Under the pieces are notes generated by a model. That model was not told the origin of the DNA and did no database searches. It saw nothing but the letters and a program-made list of their open reading frames with translations. The translations under genes were made by a program, and so were the position numbers. Below, in pieces: positions 9,729-18,423 of a DNA stretch of 33,476 nucleotides. The first letter of the stretch is position 1. Each line of letters begins with the position of its first letter. This DNA comes from Opitutus sp. GAS368 (GTDB lineage: Bacteria; Verrucomicrobiota; Verrucomicrobiia; Opitutales; Opitutaceae): the NCBI GenBank assembly GCA_945859965.1, contig CAMAPG010000005.1, positions 1 to 33,476 of the forward strand, read 5' to 3'.

Positions 9729-10966
9729 GAGTGGAATCCGGGCGGTTGAGGGGAGGGAGAAAAGGACGTGTGCCATGCATCCGCCTCCGCTTGGGCGCGG
9801 GCGGTCAGGGCTGCGATCGGTTCCCGCGTGTCGATCACCGCGATCACGAGGCGGTCGATCATGGCGGCGAGCAGGGCCCAGTGGGGTAGTCGGGGCAGTT
9901 CCCGCGCGTGGCGGTGACTCTGTTCCAGGGACGAGAAAAACGGGATGACGCGGTTCACCTCCGGGTCGTGCCACGTGGAGCGGCGGCAGCCGATTCCCCC
10001 GGCCAGGGTGAGGAGCTTGTCGTTGGCGCGGCTGGCGCAGTGGACGAGGAAGTCCTGCGCCAGGGTGGGATGGGGCGAGCCGGCGGCGACGCCGAGGAGC
10101 CAGTAAACGTTAAGCGAAGTGCTGGCGCCGCCGGGGCCGGCAGGGATCGGGGCAATCGCCACACGTCCTTTCATGTGCGACGCTGCATCCGTCTCACCCA
10201 TTGCGGCGAATCCGAACCAGTTCACCATCATCGCGGCTTCGCCACGGGCAAACGCCAGGCCGCTCTGCACGGAATCAAATTCGCGGCTGCGCGGGTGCAC
10301 TGCGCCCCGGTCCGCGAGCAGGGAGCGGTAGTAGTCCAGGCCGGCGCGGGCGGCGGGTTGATCGAGCAACAGCCGGCCCCGCGGATCGAAGAGCTCACCG
10401 CCGCGGCTCCAGAGCTGCAGGCAAAAATCATAGACCGTATTGTGACCGTCGGGAAACGCCGCGAAGACCGTGCCCCAGCGGTTTTCCTGTGGGGCGTTGA
10501 GGACGCGGGCCGCGGCGTGAAATTCCTCCCAGGTTGTCGGCGGGTTCAATCCCGCGCGGGTGAGGAGGTCGGTGCGATAGACCAGGCACTCGGGGCCGTC
10601 GTGGTAGGGCAGGCCGAGAATCGCCGGGTCGAAGCGTTGCGCGCGCAGCAGCGAGTCGGCCCAGCCCTGGGGATAATCCTCGGGCGGCTGAACCGCGAGA
10701 CGCGGGGCGAGGTCGAGGAGCGCGCCAGTGGCGTGCGCTTCCGCCAGCCAATCCGTGACGACGAACGCGGCATCCCACGTTCCGTCGCGCAAGCCGCCGG
10801 CGGAGAAAAGCGTGTCATGGAGCGGATGCAGGTCGAACGGCACCGCTTCGAGCCGGAGCGTGCAGCCGGTGTGGGAACAGAACGTCTCCCATTGTTGGGC
10901 AATCGCGGATTCGAACGGGCCGAACTTGCGGATGGCGATGCGAAAAATCTCGTGGCGGGACGGCAT
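9725..10966 (-). CDS. Family-1 solute-binding-protein-like protein, no evident signal peptide
   Basis: 413 aa; MPSRHEIFRIAIRKFGPFESAIAQQWETFCSHTGCTLRLEAVPF...LAEAHATGALLDLAPRL...GLPYHDGPECLVYRTDLLTRAGLNPPTTWEEFHAAARVLNA: sugar-type SBP fold starting directly at the N-terminus. Confidence 0.82.
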   Translation of the reverse strand: MPSRHEIFRIAIRKFGPFESAIAQQWETFCSHTGCTLRLEAVPFDLHPLHDTLFSAGGLRDGTWDAAFVVTDWLAEAHATGALLDLAPRLAVQPPEDYPQGWADSLLRAQRFDPAILGLPYHDGPECLVYRTDLLTRAGLNPPTTWEEFHAAARVLNAPQENRWGTVFAAFPDGHNTVYDFCLQLWSRGGELFDPRGRLLLDQPAARAGLDYYRSLLADRGAVHPRSREFDSVQSGLAFARGEAAMMVNWFGFAAMGETDAASHMKGRVAIAPIPAGPGGASTSLNVYWLLGVAAGSPHPTLAQDFLVHCASRANDKLLTLAGGIGCRRSTWHDPEVNRVIPFFSSLEQSHRHARELPRLPHWALLAAMIDRLVIAVIDTREPIAALTARAQAEADAWHTSFSPSPQPPGFHS

Positions 10967-10979
10967 GGGGACAGTGGCG

Positions 10980-12041
10980 TCAATGCCCGGCGGGCGGCGG
11001 TGCTGCGGCGTAATTGCCGTAAGTGATGAGGCCGACGGCGCCGAGCAGGAGCGCGATGGAAACCGTGACGAGGAGCTTCGTGCCCCGGCGGCATTTCCGC
11101 CACTCGCCGATGGCCACGCCGAAGCCGCAGCTCAGCAGGATCAGGATGATCATGTGGATGGCCCAGCTGGAGAACTCGAAGGTGCCCATCCGCACATGGC
11201 CGAGACCGTAGAAAAAAAACTGCAGGTACCAAAGCAGGCCGGTCAGAAGCGCGAGACCGTAGTTGCGCAGGAGACCGGAGCCGTCGGCGGTGCGGATGAA
11301 TTCGCCCCCCGTTTTTCGCCGCAGGGTGAGCCATCCGGCGTAAAGCAACGTGGTCGTGAAGGCACCGCTGTTGGAGAAAAGGTAGATGACATTGCCCTGG
11401 AAATGGCCGGCGCCATGCCGGGCGGCGATGGCCGCGATGGGTGCGCCGGCCTGCAGCGAGAAATTGAAGACGGCGGACAGCACGCCGGCGAGAATCACGA
11501 TGGGCAGGCCGGCCCGCGCGTTGAACGGCGCGGTCGCGGTGTCGGCCGCGAGTTCGCGTTCGCGGCGAAACCCGGCGTAACCCGTGACAAACATCGCGGC
11601 GCCGCCGAGCAGCACTCCGCCCACGACGATCAGCCCGGCGCGATGGGCGAGCGTTTCCCCGAACGTCCCCGCAAGCACCGGGGGGAGGAGGGTTCCCAGG
11701 ACGCATGAAATGCTGATCGCGAGCGCATAGGTCAGCGAGTACCCAATGTGACGGATCGCGAGACCGAAGGCGATTCCTCCGACGCCATAGACGGCGCCGA
11801 GCGCGTAGGAGGTGAGCATCGCGTCCTTGGGCGCCTCGGCGAGCACGGCACCCAGTGCCGGCACGGTGGCCCAGGCAAAGATCCACGGCAGCACCAGCCA
11901 GCAGGCGGCGGCCTGCACGAGCCAGTAGGTTTGCCAGCTCCAACGGTGAAGATAGCGCTGCGGCGCATAGCAGAGCGCGGCGCAGGCCGCGCCGACGGCG
12001 TGCAGCGTGGTGCCGAGGAAGGGGGAGGGGTCGAGGGACAT
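10980..12041 (-). CDS. RhaT-like (L-rhamnose/H+ symporter family) DMT-type permease
   Basis: 353 aa, about 10 hydrophobic segments; HAVGAACAALCYAPQRYLHRWSWQTYWLVQA resembles the RhaT N-terminus. Confidence 0.75.
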   Translation of the reverse strand: MSLDPSPFLGTTLHAVGAACAALCYAPQRYLHRWSWQTYWLVQAAACWLVLPWIFAWATVPALGAVLAEAPKDAMLTSYALGAVYGVGGIAFGLAIRHIGYSLTYALAISISCVLGTLLPPVLAGTFGETLAHRAGLIVVGGVLLGGAAMFVTGYAGFRRERELAADTATAPFNARAGLPIVILAGVLSAVFNFSLQAGAPIAAIAARHGAGHFQGNVIYLFSNSGAFTTTLLYAGWLTLRRKTGGEFIRTADGSGLLRNYGLALLTGLLWYLQFFFYGLGHVRMGTFEFSSWAIHMIILILLSCGFGVAIGEWRKCRRGTKLLVTVSIALLLGAVGLITYGNYAAAPPPAGH

Positions 12042-12160
12042 GGGATAAGCGCGAACTGAGCCGTGACGCTTCAGAGAAAGTCACCCCGTTCCGAGCGCAG
12101 CGAGAAACCTGGCAGTACACCGCGCGGCGGAGCCGCAGCCGAATTTCCCCATACCGGAAT

Positions 12161-12294
12161 TTTACAGGAGGAAGCGGAGGTAGCAGAGGAGACGAGCTTC
12201 CCACCGCTCCTGTTCAAAGCGGCCGATTCTGCCCGGCGCGCACCCGGAGTGCCTCTGGATCTCTGCTCTGCTTCCTTTGCGACCTCCTGTAAGA
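12161..12294. repeat. Imperfect inverted repeat (TTTACAGGAGGAAGCGGAGGTAGCAGAGGAGA ... CTCTGCTCTGCTTCCTTTGCGACCTCCTGTAAG)
   Basis: Reverse complement of about 12261-12294 (CTTACAGGAGGTCGCAAAGGAAGCAGAGCAGAG) matches 12161-12192 at most positions; lies in a non-coding gap of about 330 bp. Confidence 0.75.
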
Positions 12295-12375
12295 AAATGC
12301 CGTGGTGGCTGCTTGGGTGATCCGCAACTGCCAGTAACGTTTTCATTTGGTGGATTTCGTGGTTCACTCCGATGG

Positions 12376-13530
12376 TCAGGATCCGGCTTCGAGGGAAAAT
12401 TCCGTCTGGATCACCGCGGTGTGCTGGCCGACCCGGGGCGCCCCGCGCGTCGATGTGAAACGCTCGCCGTCGATCGTGATCGGGCAGCGCGTGGTACGCA
12501 GGGTGGGACCGCCCTCGCGGGTGATTTCCTGGACAAAATCGAGGGCGCGAAACGCCTCCGTCTTCCAGAGTTCCGGCCACGAAAGAACTTCGGCACACCA
12601 ATAGTCCGCGGCCTCGAGCCACGACAGCCAGTGGCGGGTCGGCATGGTTTTCAGATGATCCGCGATCAGCCGCTTGATTTCATCGCGGCGGCCGAACCAG
12701 GTCCCGGGATCGTCGTACGCGGCCAGGGCCGGCAGCCCGATGAGTTCGCCAAGCTGGGGAATCGAACCCATGGCGAGCGCCACGAATCCGTCGGCGGTCG
12801 CATAGATTCCGTAGGGTGCGCCGAGGTAGGCGTGCGCGTTGTTCACGGCGCTGCGCTGCGGGGTGGTGCCGCCGTCGTTGAGAAACGTGGTCGTGACTTC
12901 AAACTGCAAGTCGAGGATCGACTCCAGCAGACTCACCTCGACGAGACCGCCACGGCTGGTGATGCCGCGACGGACCAAGGCGGCGAGGATGCCCTGGACC
13001 AGATGCGCGCTCGCCGTGAGATCAGCGACGGCCAGACCGAAAGGGAGCGGCGGCTGGCCGGCGTCACCGTTGAGATGGGCCAGGCCCGAAAGCGCCTGCA
13101 CCAAAAGATCCTGGCCCGGCTTCGCGGCCCAGGGTCCGGTGCGTCCGTAGCCCGTGATGGCCCCGTAGACGAGCCGCGGGTTGAGCGCGGCGCACTCGGT
13201 TGGACTGAGGCCGAGGCGCTCCATGACGCCGGGGCGGAAATTCTGAATCATCACGTCGGCCCGCGCGATGAGTTGCTTCACCTGCGCAAGATCGCCCGGG
13301 GACTTCAAGTCGGCGGCAAAACTCTGTTTGTTGCGGTTGATTGAATGGAAAAGCGTGCTGTCGCCATCAAGCGACAGGTTGGAAATATACAGCTGCCGGC
13401 CGATATCGCCCGAGCCGGGCCGTTCGATCTTGATCACGCGGGCACCGAGGTCGGCCAGACGCGTCGCGGCCCACGGCCCGGCGAGAAATTGGGAGAAATC
13501 GAGTACGAGAAGACCTTCGAGGGGACGCAT
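12376..13530 (-). CDS. CoA-transferase family III (CaiB/BaiF)
   Basis: 384 aa; MRPLEGLLVLDFSQFLAGPWAATRLADLGARVIKIERPGSGD; NRNKQSFAADLKSP; GYGRTGPWAAKPGQDLLVQALSGL (catalytic Asp). Confidence 0.93.
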   Translation of the reverse strand: MRPLEGLLVLDFSQFLAGPWAATRLADLGARVIKIERPGSGDIGRQLYISNLSLDGDSTLFHSINRNKQSFAADLKSPGDLAQVKQLIARADVMIQNFRPGVMERLGLSPTECAALNPRLVYGAITGYGRTGPWAAKPGQDLLVQALSGLAHLNGDAGQPPLPFGLAVADLTASAHLVQGILAALVRRGITSRGGLVEVSLLESILDLQFEVTTTFLNDGGTTPQRSAVNNAHAYLGAPYGIYATADGFVALAMGSIPQLGELIGLPALAAYDDPGTWFGRRDEIKRLIADHLKTMPTRHWLSWLEAADYWCAEVLSWPELWKTEAFRALDFVQEITREGGPTLRTTRCPITIDGERFTSTRGAPRVGQHTAVIQTEFSLEAGS

Positions 13531-13535
13531 GGGAA

Positions 13536-14699
13536 TTAGGTGACGGACAGGGAATGGGTATGGAGCCGGTCGAGCTCCTGCAGGGCGGTGCGAGGTTCGA
13601 TTTCGCCGCGGAGGCAGCGGTGAACCACGGGCCCGGCGGGCTCCTGAAAAGCGTGAAGATAACCAGGATGGCGCGGCCGCAGAAAAGCGCGGTCGTGGGT
13701 CGGTAGGGTTTGCCGGAAAAAATCGCGGGTCAGGCGGTTGTTCTGCTCATCGAGCCAGGCGGCGCGGTGGCCGGGCTGCCCGCCGGATCGGGTGTAAAGC
13801 GTCCGCTGGATGGATTCGCTGGCGACGAAGGCGGCGTAGTCCGCGGCTAGTCGGGGATGGACGGTGCGGGCGGAGATGGCCAGGCCCGTGCCGCCGAGCG
13901 TGGTGGTGAGGGGAATGCCGGGGTTGTGGGTGGGGACCTCGCCGAAAACGAGGGGATGCGCGGCGTAACCGTCACGGGCATAGTTCGAATAGCCGTAGGG
14001 AAACAGGCAGTAGGCCAGCGTCTCGTTTTCCGCGCTGGCGAGCAGTTCGAGCGATTGGATGGGACTGCGCGCGAGGCAGGCGGTGGGGCACAGGGCCAGC
14101 AATTCGCGCAGGGTGGCGAGCGCCCACTCGCCGGCGCTCCGCTCGACGATGCAGGACTCGCTCGTGGCCGGGGTGGCGCCGGCAGCGAGGCAGAACCCGT
14201 AGAAATACATCAGGCAATAAATGGGAGCGGCGGGAATCTCGAGGCCGCCTTGGCGCGCCAGCGCGAGCACCTCGGGCCAGGTGGTTGGTGCAGGTAATCC
14301 GCGTCGTAGCAGAAGATCCGGACGCCAGGCCGACACCGGCGCTGCGGCGTCGATGGCCAGCGCCCATTGCCGCCGGTTCCAGGTGTAACTTACGTGGGAA
14401 CTGCCAACCGAGTGTCGCGCCTGGTCCGCGAGGAAATCGCCGGGCAGCCAGTCGTCGAGTGGCAGGAAAATACCGTGTTCGGCGGCGTAGCCGGTGAACG
14501 GATGATCGATCACGAGGAGATCGTAGGATTCCGCCAGCCGCTCGATGGGATATTCCTCGAATTGTTTGAGCGAACGTTTCTCCCAGTGAATTTCCACCCC
14601 GGGGTGAAGTTCCGCGAAGCGCTGCGCAGTGGCCTGCATGGGCACAAGCCCGCGGGTGTGGCCCCAGGTGATGCCGCGAAGAATGGCCGGATTGCTCAT
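13536..14699 (-). CDS. Family-1 solute-binding-protein-like protein, no evident signal peptide
   Basis: ATG at 14699 (MSNPAILRGITWGHTRGLVPMQATAQRFAELHPGVEIHWEKRSLKQFEEYPIERLAESYDLLVIDHPFTGYAAEHGIFLPLDDWL); ATGA overlap with the upstream Gfo/Idh stop. Confidence 0.82.
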   Translation of the reverse strand: MSNPAILRGITWGHTRGLVPMQATAQRFAELHPGVEIHWEKRSLKQFEEYPIERLAESYDLLVIDHPFTGYAAEHGIFLPLDDWLPGDFLADQARHSVGSSHVSYTWNRRQWALAIDAAAPVSAWRPDLLLRRGLPAPTTWPEVLALARQGGLEIPAAPIYCLMYFYGFCLAAGATPATSESCIVERSAGEWALATLRELLALCPTACLARSPIQSLELLASAENETLAYCLFPYGYSNYARDGYAAHPLVFGEVPTHNPGIPLTTTLGGTGLAISARTVHPRLAADYAAFVASESIQRTLYTRSGGQPGHRAAWLDEQNNRLTRDFFRQTLPTHDRAFLRPRHPGYLHAFQEPAGPVVHRCLRGEIEPRTALQELDRLHTHSLSVT

Positions 14700-15772
14700 G
14701 GGTGAAATTCCGGACGCACGCCTCCGCTGGCGCTGGACTGGTAGGCTGCCTCGACGACCGCCATCGTGTTGAACGCATCGGCCACGCGGGTGGGAAGTTC
14801 GGCGATTTCCCCATTGGCGAAGCGCATCACATCCGCCATGGGACCGATGAACGCGTGCGGGAACCACGCTCCCTCAAGGGGCACCGAGACCCACGCCGGC
14901 GGGCCGGATGCATCGCGGGAGCAGTACTCCAGCGTGTCGGGTTCGCCCGCCGGATAGTTCAGGAGAACTCCCAGTCCCGCCTTGATCGCTCCGCGCGTAC
15001 CCTCCCATTTCACGTAGCTTTCCTGGTGGGCGCGGCCAAAGTCATGGCCGTGATTGGTCGCAATGCCCGCCCGGCGGACATCGCCGTAGTCGAGCATCAG
15101 CTGCGTGCGCGTCGCCGCGAGGTTTGGCGTGGCCGGATGGCGGGTCGTTTTTGCCTGCACACCCTGCGGTTCGCCGAAGAACGAGCGGATCAAATCCACG
15201 TAGTGGATGCTGTGGTACAGGATCTCGACACGCGGCGCGCGCTCGAGAAACGTCCAGAGCTGCCAGGGCGTGAACACCGTTACCCGCACCTCGAGGTCAT
15301 GCAGTTCACCGATTGCGCCTTGGGTGATGAGACTCCGGGCGGCGAGGATGTTCGGCGCGTAGCGGAGCTGAAAATTCACGGCGGCGGTCAACTGGCGCTC
15401 GGCGCAGAGCGCGACGATCTCCCGGGCTTCGGCGATGGTTTCGCCGAGTGGCTTTTGGATGAGGACGGCCGCCCCGCGCGGCAGCACCTGGAGGGAAGCG
15501 AGAATGGCCGGGGCGGGAACCGCGAGATCGAAGACCGCGCCCGGCGGCGCGGAGGCGATGGCTTCGGAGAGCGTGGAACAGACGCGGGGAATGTGGAAAG
15601 CGTCGGCGAGGGCGCGTGCTTTTTCCGGGACCAGGTCGAAGATCGAGACGACGGAAAATCCCGCGATCCGGTAGGCGGGGAGGTGCGCCGTCTTGACGAT
15701 GCCACCGGCGCCGAGGCAGACGATGGGACGCGGCGCGGCCGGCAGAGCAGTTTGCTGGAGCAACGGAGGCAT
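14696..15772 (-). CDS. Gfo/Idh/MocA family oxidoreductase
   Basis: From ATG 15772: IVCLGAGGIVKTAHLPAYRIAGFSVVSIFDLVPEKARALADAFHIPRVCSTLSEAI...VLIQKPLGETIAEAREIVALCAE. The upstream part of the 457-aa ORF is out-of-frame MFS sequence. Confidence 0.9.
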   Translation of the reverse strand: MPPLLQQTALPAAPRPIVCLGAGGIVKTAHLPAYRIAGFSVVSIFDLVPEKARALADAFHIPRVCSTLSEAIASAPPGAVFDLAVPAPAILASLQVLPRGAAVLIQKPLGETIAEAREIVALCAERQLTAAVNFQLRYAPNILAARSLITQGAIGELHDLEVRVTVFTPWQLWTFLERAPRVEILYHSIHYVDLIRSFFGEPQGVQAKTTRHPATPNLAATRTQLMLDYGDVRRAGIATNHGHDFGRAHQESYVKWEGTRGAIKAGLGVLLNYPAGEPDTLEYCSRDASGPPAWVSVPLEGAWFPHAFIGPMADVMRFANGEIAELPTRVADAFNTMAVVEAAYQSSASGGVRPEFHP

Positions 15773-15773
15773 T

Positions 15774-17156
15774 TCAGGTGGCGTCCTTCGGCAGCCAGAG
15801 GGCGGCGATCGTGGCGGCGAAGGCGACGATGCTGGAGGCGAGCAGGGCCGTCCGGAAGTCGCCGACCGGAGCGAACCAGCCGAAGATGAGGGCGGCGATC
15901 GCGGCGGCAATCCGGCCGATGTTATAGCAAAATCCGGCGCCCGTGGTCCGCAGCAACGTGGGGAACAGCGGGGGCAGATACATTGTGAAAAGGCCAAGTC
16001 CGCCCGCGAAAAAGCCCGTGAACGGGAGCCAGAACCACGCCATGGCATGAAAGCCGCGCGGCACGGCAAAGGCGCCCGCCATGCCCAAGGCCAGGCCGCC
16101 CAGCATCACGGCGATCGCCCGGCGGCAGGAAAGGTGCACGGCGATCCAGCCGGCGAAAAAATTTCCGGCAATCGAGGCGCCATTGACGACGAAGAAGGAG
16201 ATGGAAATCCAGCGGGTGATTTCCGCGGGCGAGGCCCCGGACTGCCCGAGTAACTGGCGCAGGTGCTGGGGATGCCAGAAGAGGAACAGCCACCAGGCCG
16301 AGAGGCCGAGGGCACAGACCACGGTGGTGCGGAGGGTGACCGCCCCGACGGATCCCCGGAAGAGCGCGCCGAAGCCGGGTTTGGGTTCGGGCGCCGCCCC
16401 GCTCCGCTGCCACTCGGCTGGCTCGGGCACATGGCGCCGGATCCAAAAAACAAAAAGAGCCGGCAGGACTCCGATCAGGAACACCCAGCGCTCCCCTGGC
16501 GGATGGGGCAGGGTGTAGATGGCCGCCACGCACACGGTGGCGATGAGCACGCCGATATTGACGCTGCTCTGGAGCACCGCCGCCAGCCACGGCCGCCAGG
16601 CCTTGGGCCAGGTTTCCACGATCAACGACGCGCCCACGGCCCATTCGCCGCCGATGCCGAGCGCGGCAATGAAACGAAAGATCATCAGTTGCCACCACGT
16701 CTGCGCCGTCGCGCACAAGCCGGTGCAAATCGCATAGGTGAGCACGGTGAGCACGAGCGCGCGGCTGCGACCGATGATGTCGCCGAGCCGACCGAAGAAG
16801 GCGCCGCCGAGCGCCCAGCCGATGAGGAACGCGGCCTGGATGAACGCGCTTTTTTCCTGCACCGCGGGATCAGTCGGGCTGGCCACGTCGAGCAACTGCA
16901 CGACGAGCGGCAGTGCGATGAGCGTGTACAGGTGCATGTCGAGCCCGTCGAAGAGCCAGCCGAGCCACGCCGCGATTCCGGACTTCCACTGGGTGGGCGA
17001 GAGGTCGCGCAGCCGGGTGGCGGTGGATTCCGGGACGGTCGGAGATGAGGGGGTAGGGAGTGGGGAAAGGGGCACGGGCGGGGGAACGAACTCAATCGGC
17101 GTTACGGGCCGGGGTGGGCCGGTGACGCGCGCTTCACCAGCAGGAGATGTTCGCAC
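15774..17156 (-). CDS. MFS transporter (AAHS / sialic-acid-transporter-like)
   Basis: [66 protein letters not shown]. The first ~40 aa overlap the MaoC gene by 55 nt and are proline-rich, so the true start may be downstream. Confidence 0.88.
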   Translation of the reverse strand: MRTSPAGEARVTGPPRPVTPIEFVPPPVPLSPLPTPSSPTVPESTATRLRDLSPTQWKSGIAAWLGWLFDGLDMHLYTLIALPLVVQLLDVASPTDPAVQEKSAFIQAAFLIGWALGGAFFGRLGDIIGRSRALVLTVLTYAICTGLCATAQTWWQLMIFRFIAALGIGGEWAVGASLIVETWPKAWRPWLAAVLQSSVNIGVLIATVCVAAIYTLPHPPGERWVFLIGVLPALFVFWIRRHVPEPAEWQRSGAAPEPKPGFGALFRGSVGAVTLRTTVVCALGLSAWWLFLFWHPQHLRQLLGQSGASPAEITRWISISFFVVNGASIAGNFFAGWIAVHLSCRRAIAVMLGGLALGMAGAFAVPRGFHAMAWFWLPFTGFFAGGLGLFTMYLPPLFPTLLRTTGAGFCYNIGRIAAAIAALIFGWFAPVGDFRTALLASSIVAFAATIAALWLPKDAT

Positions 17157-17557
17157 GCAAGGACGACTTCGCCGCGCTGGTTGAGGGCTTCGACGAGTTC
17201 GACCACGATTCCGAGATCCGGCTTCCGGTAGTTGCGCTTTTCCTTGATCGTGGCGCGGGCCTTGAGCGTGTCGCCGATAAAGACCGGCTTGATAAAGCGC
17301 AGCCGGTCATAACCGTATGAGAGCGCGTCGGGGTTGATTTCCCCCGCGGTCAGCCCGACCGCGATGCTGAACACCAAAGTGCCATGTGCCATGCGCTGGC
17401 CGAATTCCTGCGTCTTGCACCATTCCGCGTCCATGTGGTGCGGGTAAAAGTCGCCCGTCTGGCCGGCATGCAGCACGATGTCGGCCTCGGTGATCGTCCG
17501 GCCGGAGGAAGTCCGGCCCGGGCCGACGACATAGTCTTCAAACTTAAGCGCGGGCAT
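17102..17557 (-). CDS. MaoC-like hotdog-fold dehydratase
   Basis: 151 aa; [49 protein letters not shown], the MaoC hydratase motif. Confidence 0.9.
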   Translation of the reverse strand: MPALKFEDYVVGPGRTSSGRTITEADIVLHAGQTGDFYPHHMDAEWCKTQEFGQRMAHGTLVFSIAVGLTAGEINPDALSYGYDRLRFIKPVFIGDTLKARATIKEKRNYRKPDLGIVVELVEALNQRGEVVLACEHLLLVKRASPAHPGP

Positions 17558-18311
17558 CGGGGCCTCCTCTCAAACCGGACTGTTTCGTGATTTCGAGGGC
17601 CGTGGTGCGCAGGACCGGCAGCGCCCGTTTCGTGAAGGCTTCGGGATTGCCCGGAGACAGGGAGGCAACCGTCAGCGCCGCGAGCCCGCCAACCTCGGGA
17701 TCGCCGACCAGCACCGCGACATCCGCGACTCCCCGCACCGTATCCTCGTAGGCGGCGCAGTATCCCTCGGCCCGTAGCCGGCCCAGTTCGCCGGCCGTGG
17801 GCACCGGGCCGTCCTTGGCCTGGCTTCTGGTCCACGCGTCTCGCGCAGCGTCGTCTAGATGGGCGAGTAGCAACCGGCCCGAGGCCGTCTGTCCCGCTGG
17901 CACCCGCGACCCCACTTCGATCGAGAGCCGCACGCGGCGATTGGCCAGCGTCTGCGCGACGATCACGAGTTCCCCGGCTTCGAGCAGGCTCAAATGGCAC
18001 GATTCGCCCAGACGGGCGACCAAGTCCTCCATCGGCTGCCGGGCGGCGCGCAACAGTTCGTCGACCGGCGAGTGCGTATGCGCGAGCTCAAAAAGGCGCA
18101 GTGAAAGCCGGAACGCACCCGAGGCAGGATCCCGCTGCAGGTAGCCGCGTTTCACGAGGCAGTCGGTGATGCGGAAAAGCCCGTTGGCCGTGTGGTCGCT
18201 GTGCTGCGCGAGCTCGGTCAGCGTGAGCGGGCGGCGCTGGCTGGCCAGTACCTCGAGAACATCGAGTCCGCGCTCCAGCGCAGGGACGGAATAGTCGGGT
18301 TTCTTCGACAT
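17544..18311 (-). CDS. IclR-family transcriptional regulator
   Basis: 255 aa; [72 protein letters not shown], then an effector domain. The stop overlaps the MaoC start. Confidence 0.92.
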   Translation of the reverse strand: MSKKPDYSVPALERGLDVLEVLASQRRPLTLTELAQHSDHTANGLFRITDCLVKRGYLQRDPASGAFRLSLRLFELAHTHSPVDELLRAARQPMEDLVARLGESCHLSLLEAGELVIVAQTLANRRVRLSIEVGSRVPAGQTASGRLLLAHLDDAARDAWTRSQAKDGPVPTAGELGRLRAEGYCAAYEDTVRGVADVAVLVGDPEVGGLAALTVASLSPGNPEAFTKRALPVLRTTALEITKQSGLRGGPDARA

Positions 18312-18332
18312 AAATGAATGGTTGAGTCTTAT

Positions 18333-18362
18333 TTGCTAATAAAAGTCAAACTTGCTAATAAA
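18333..18362. promoter_or_regulatory. Two direct repeats of TTGCTAATAAA (18333-18343 and 18352-18362), candidate operator
   Basis: Exact 11-bp repeat, 19 bp start to start, in the divergent IclR/TonB-receptor intergenic region; followed by TTGACA at 18370-18375. Confidence 0.55.
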
Positions 18363-18423
18363 TATTTCGTTGACACGTCATGGGGCGTTTCCGCATTCAG
18401 TAAATCGAAACCTCCGACTACCC

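Noticed and set aside
10546-12204. 552-aa minus-strand ORF
   Set aside because: Alternate frame over the RhaT-like and SBP genes; Arg/Pro/Ala-rich with no domain, whereas the overlapped frames have clear family motifs.
18370-18398. Sigma70 promoter from TTGACA (18370-18375)
   Set aside because: The -35 is perfect, but the hexamer at 17-bp spacing (GCATTC) is a poor -10, so it is not listed as a promoter.
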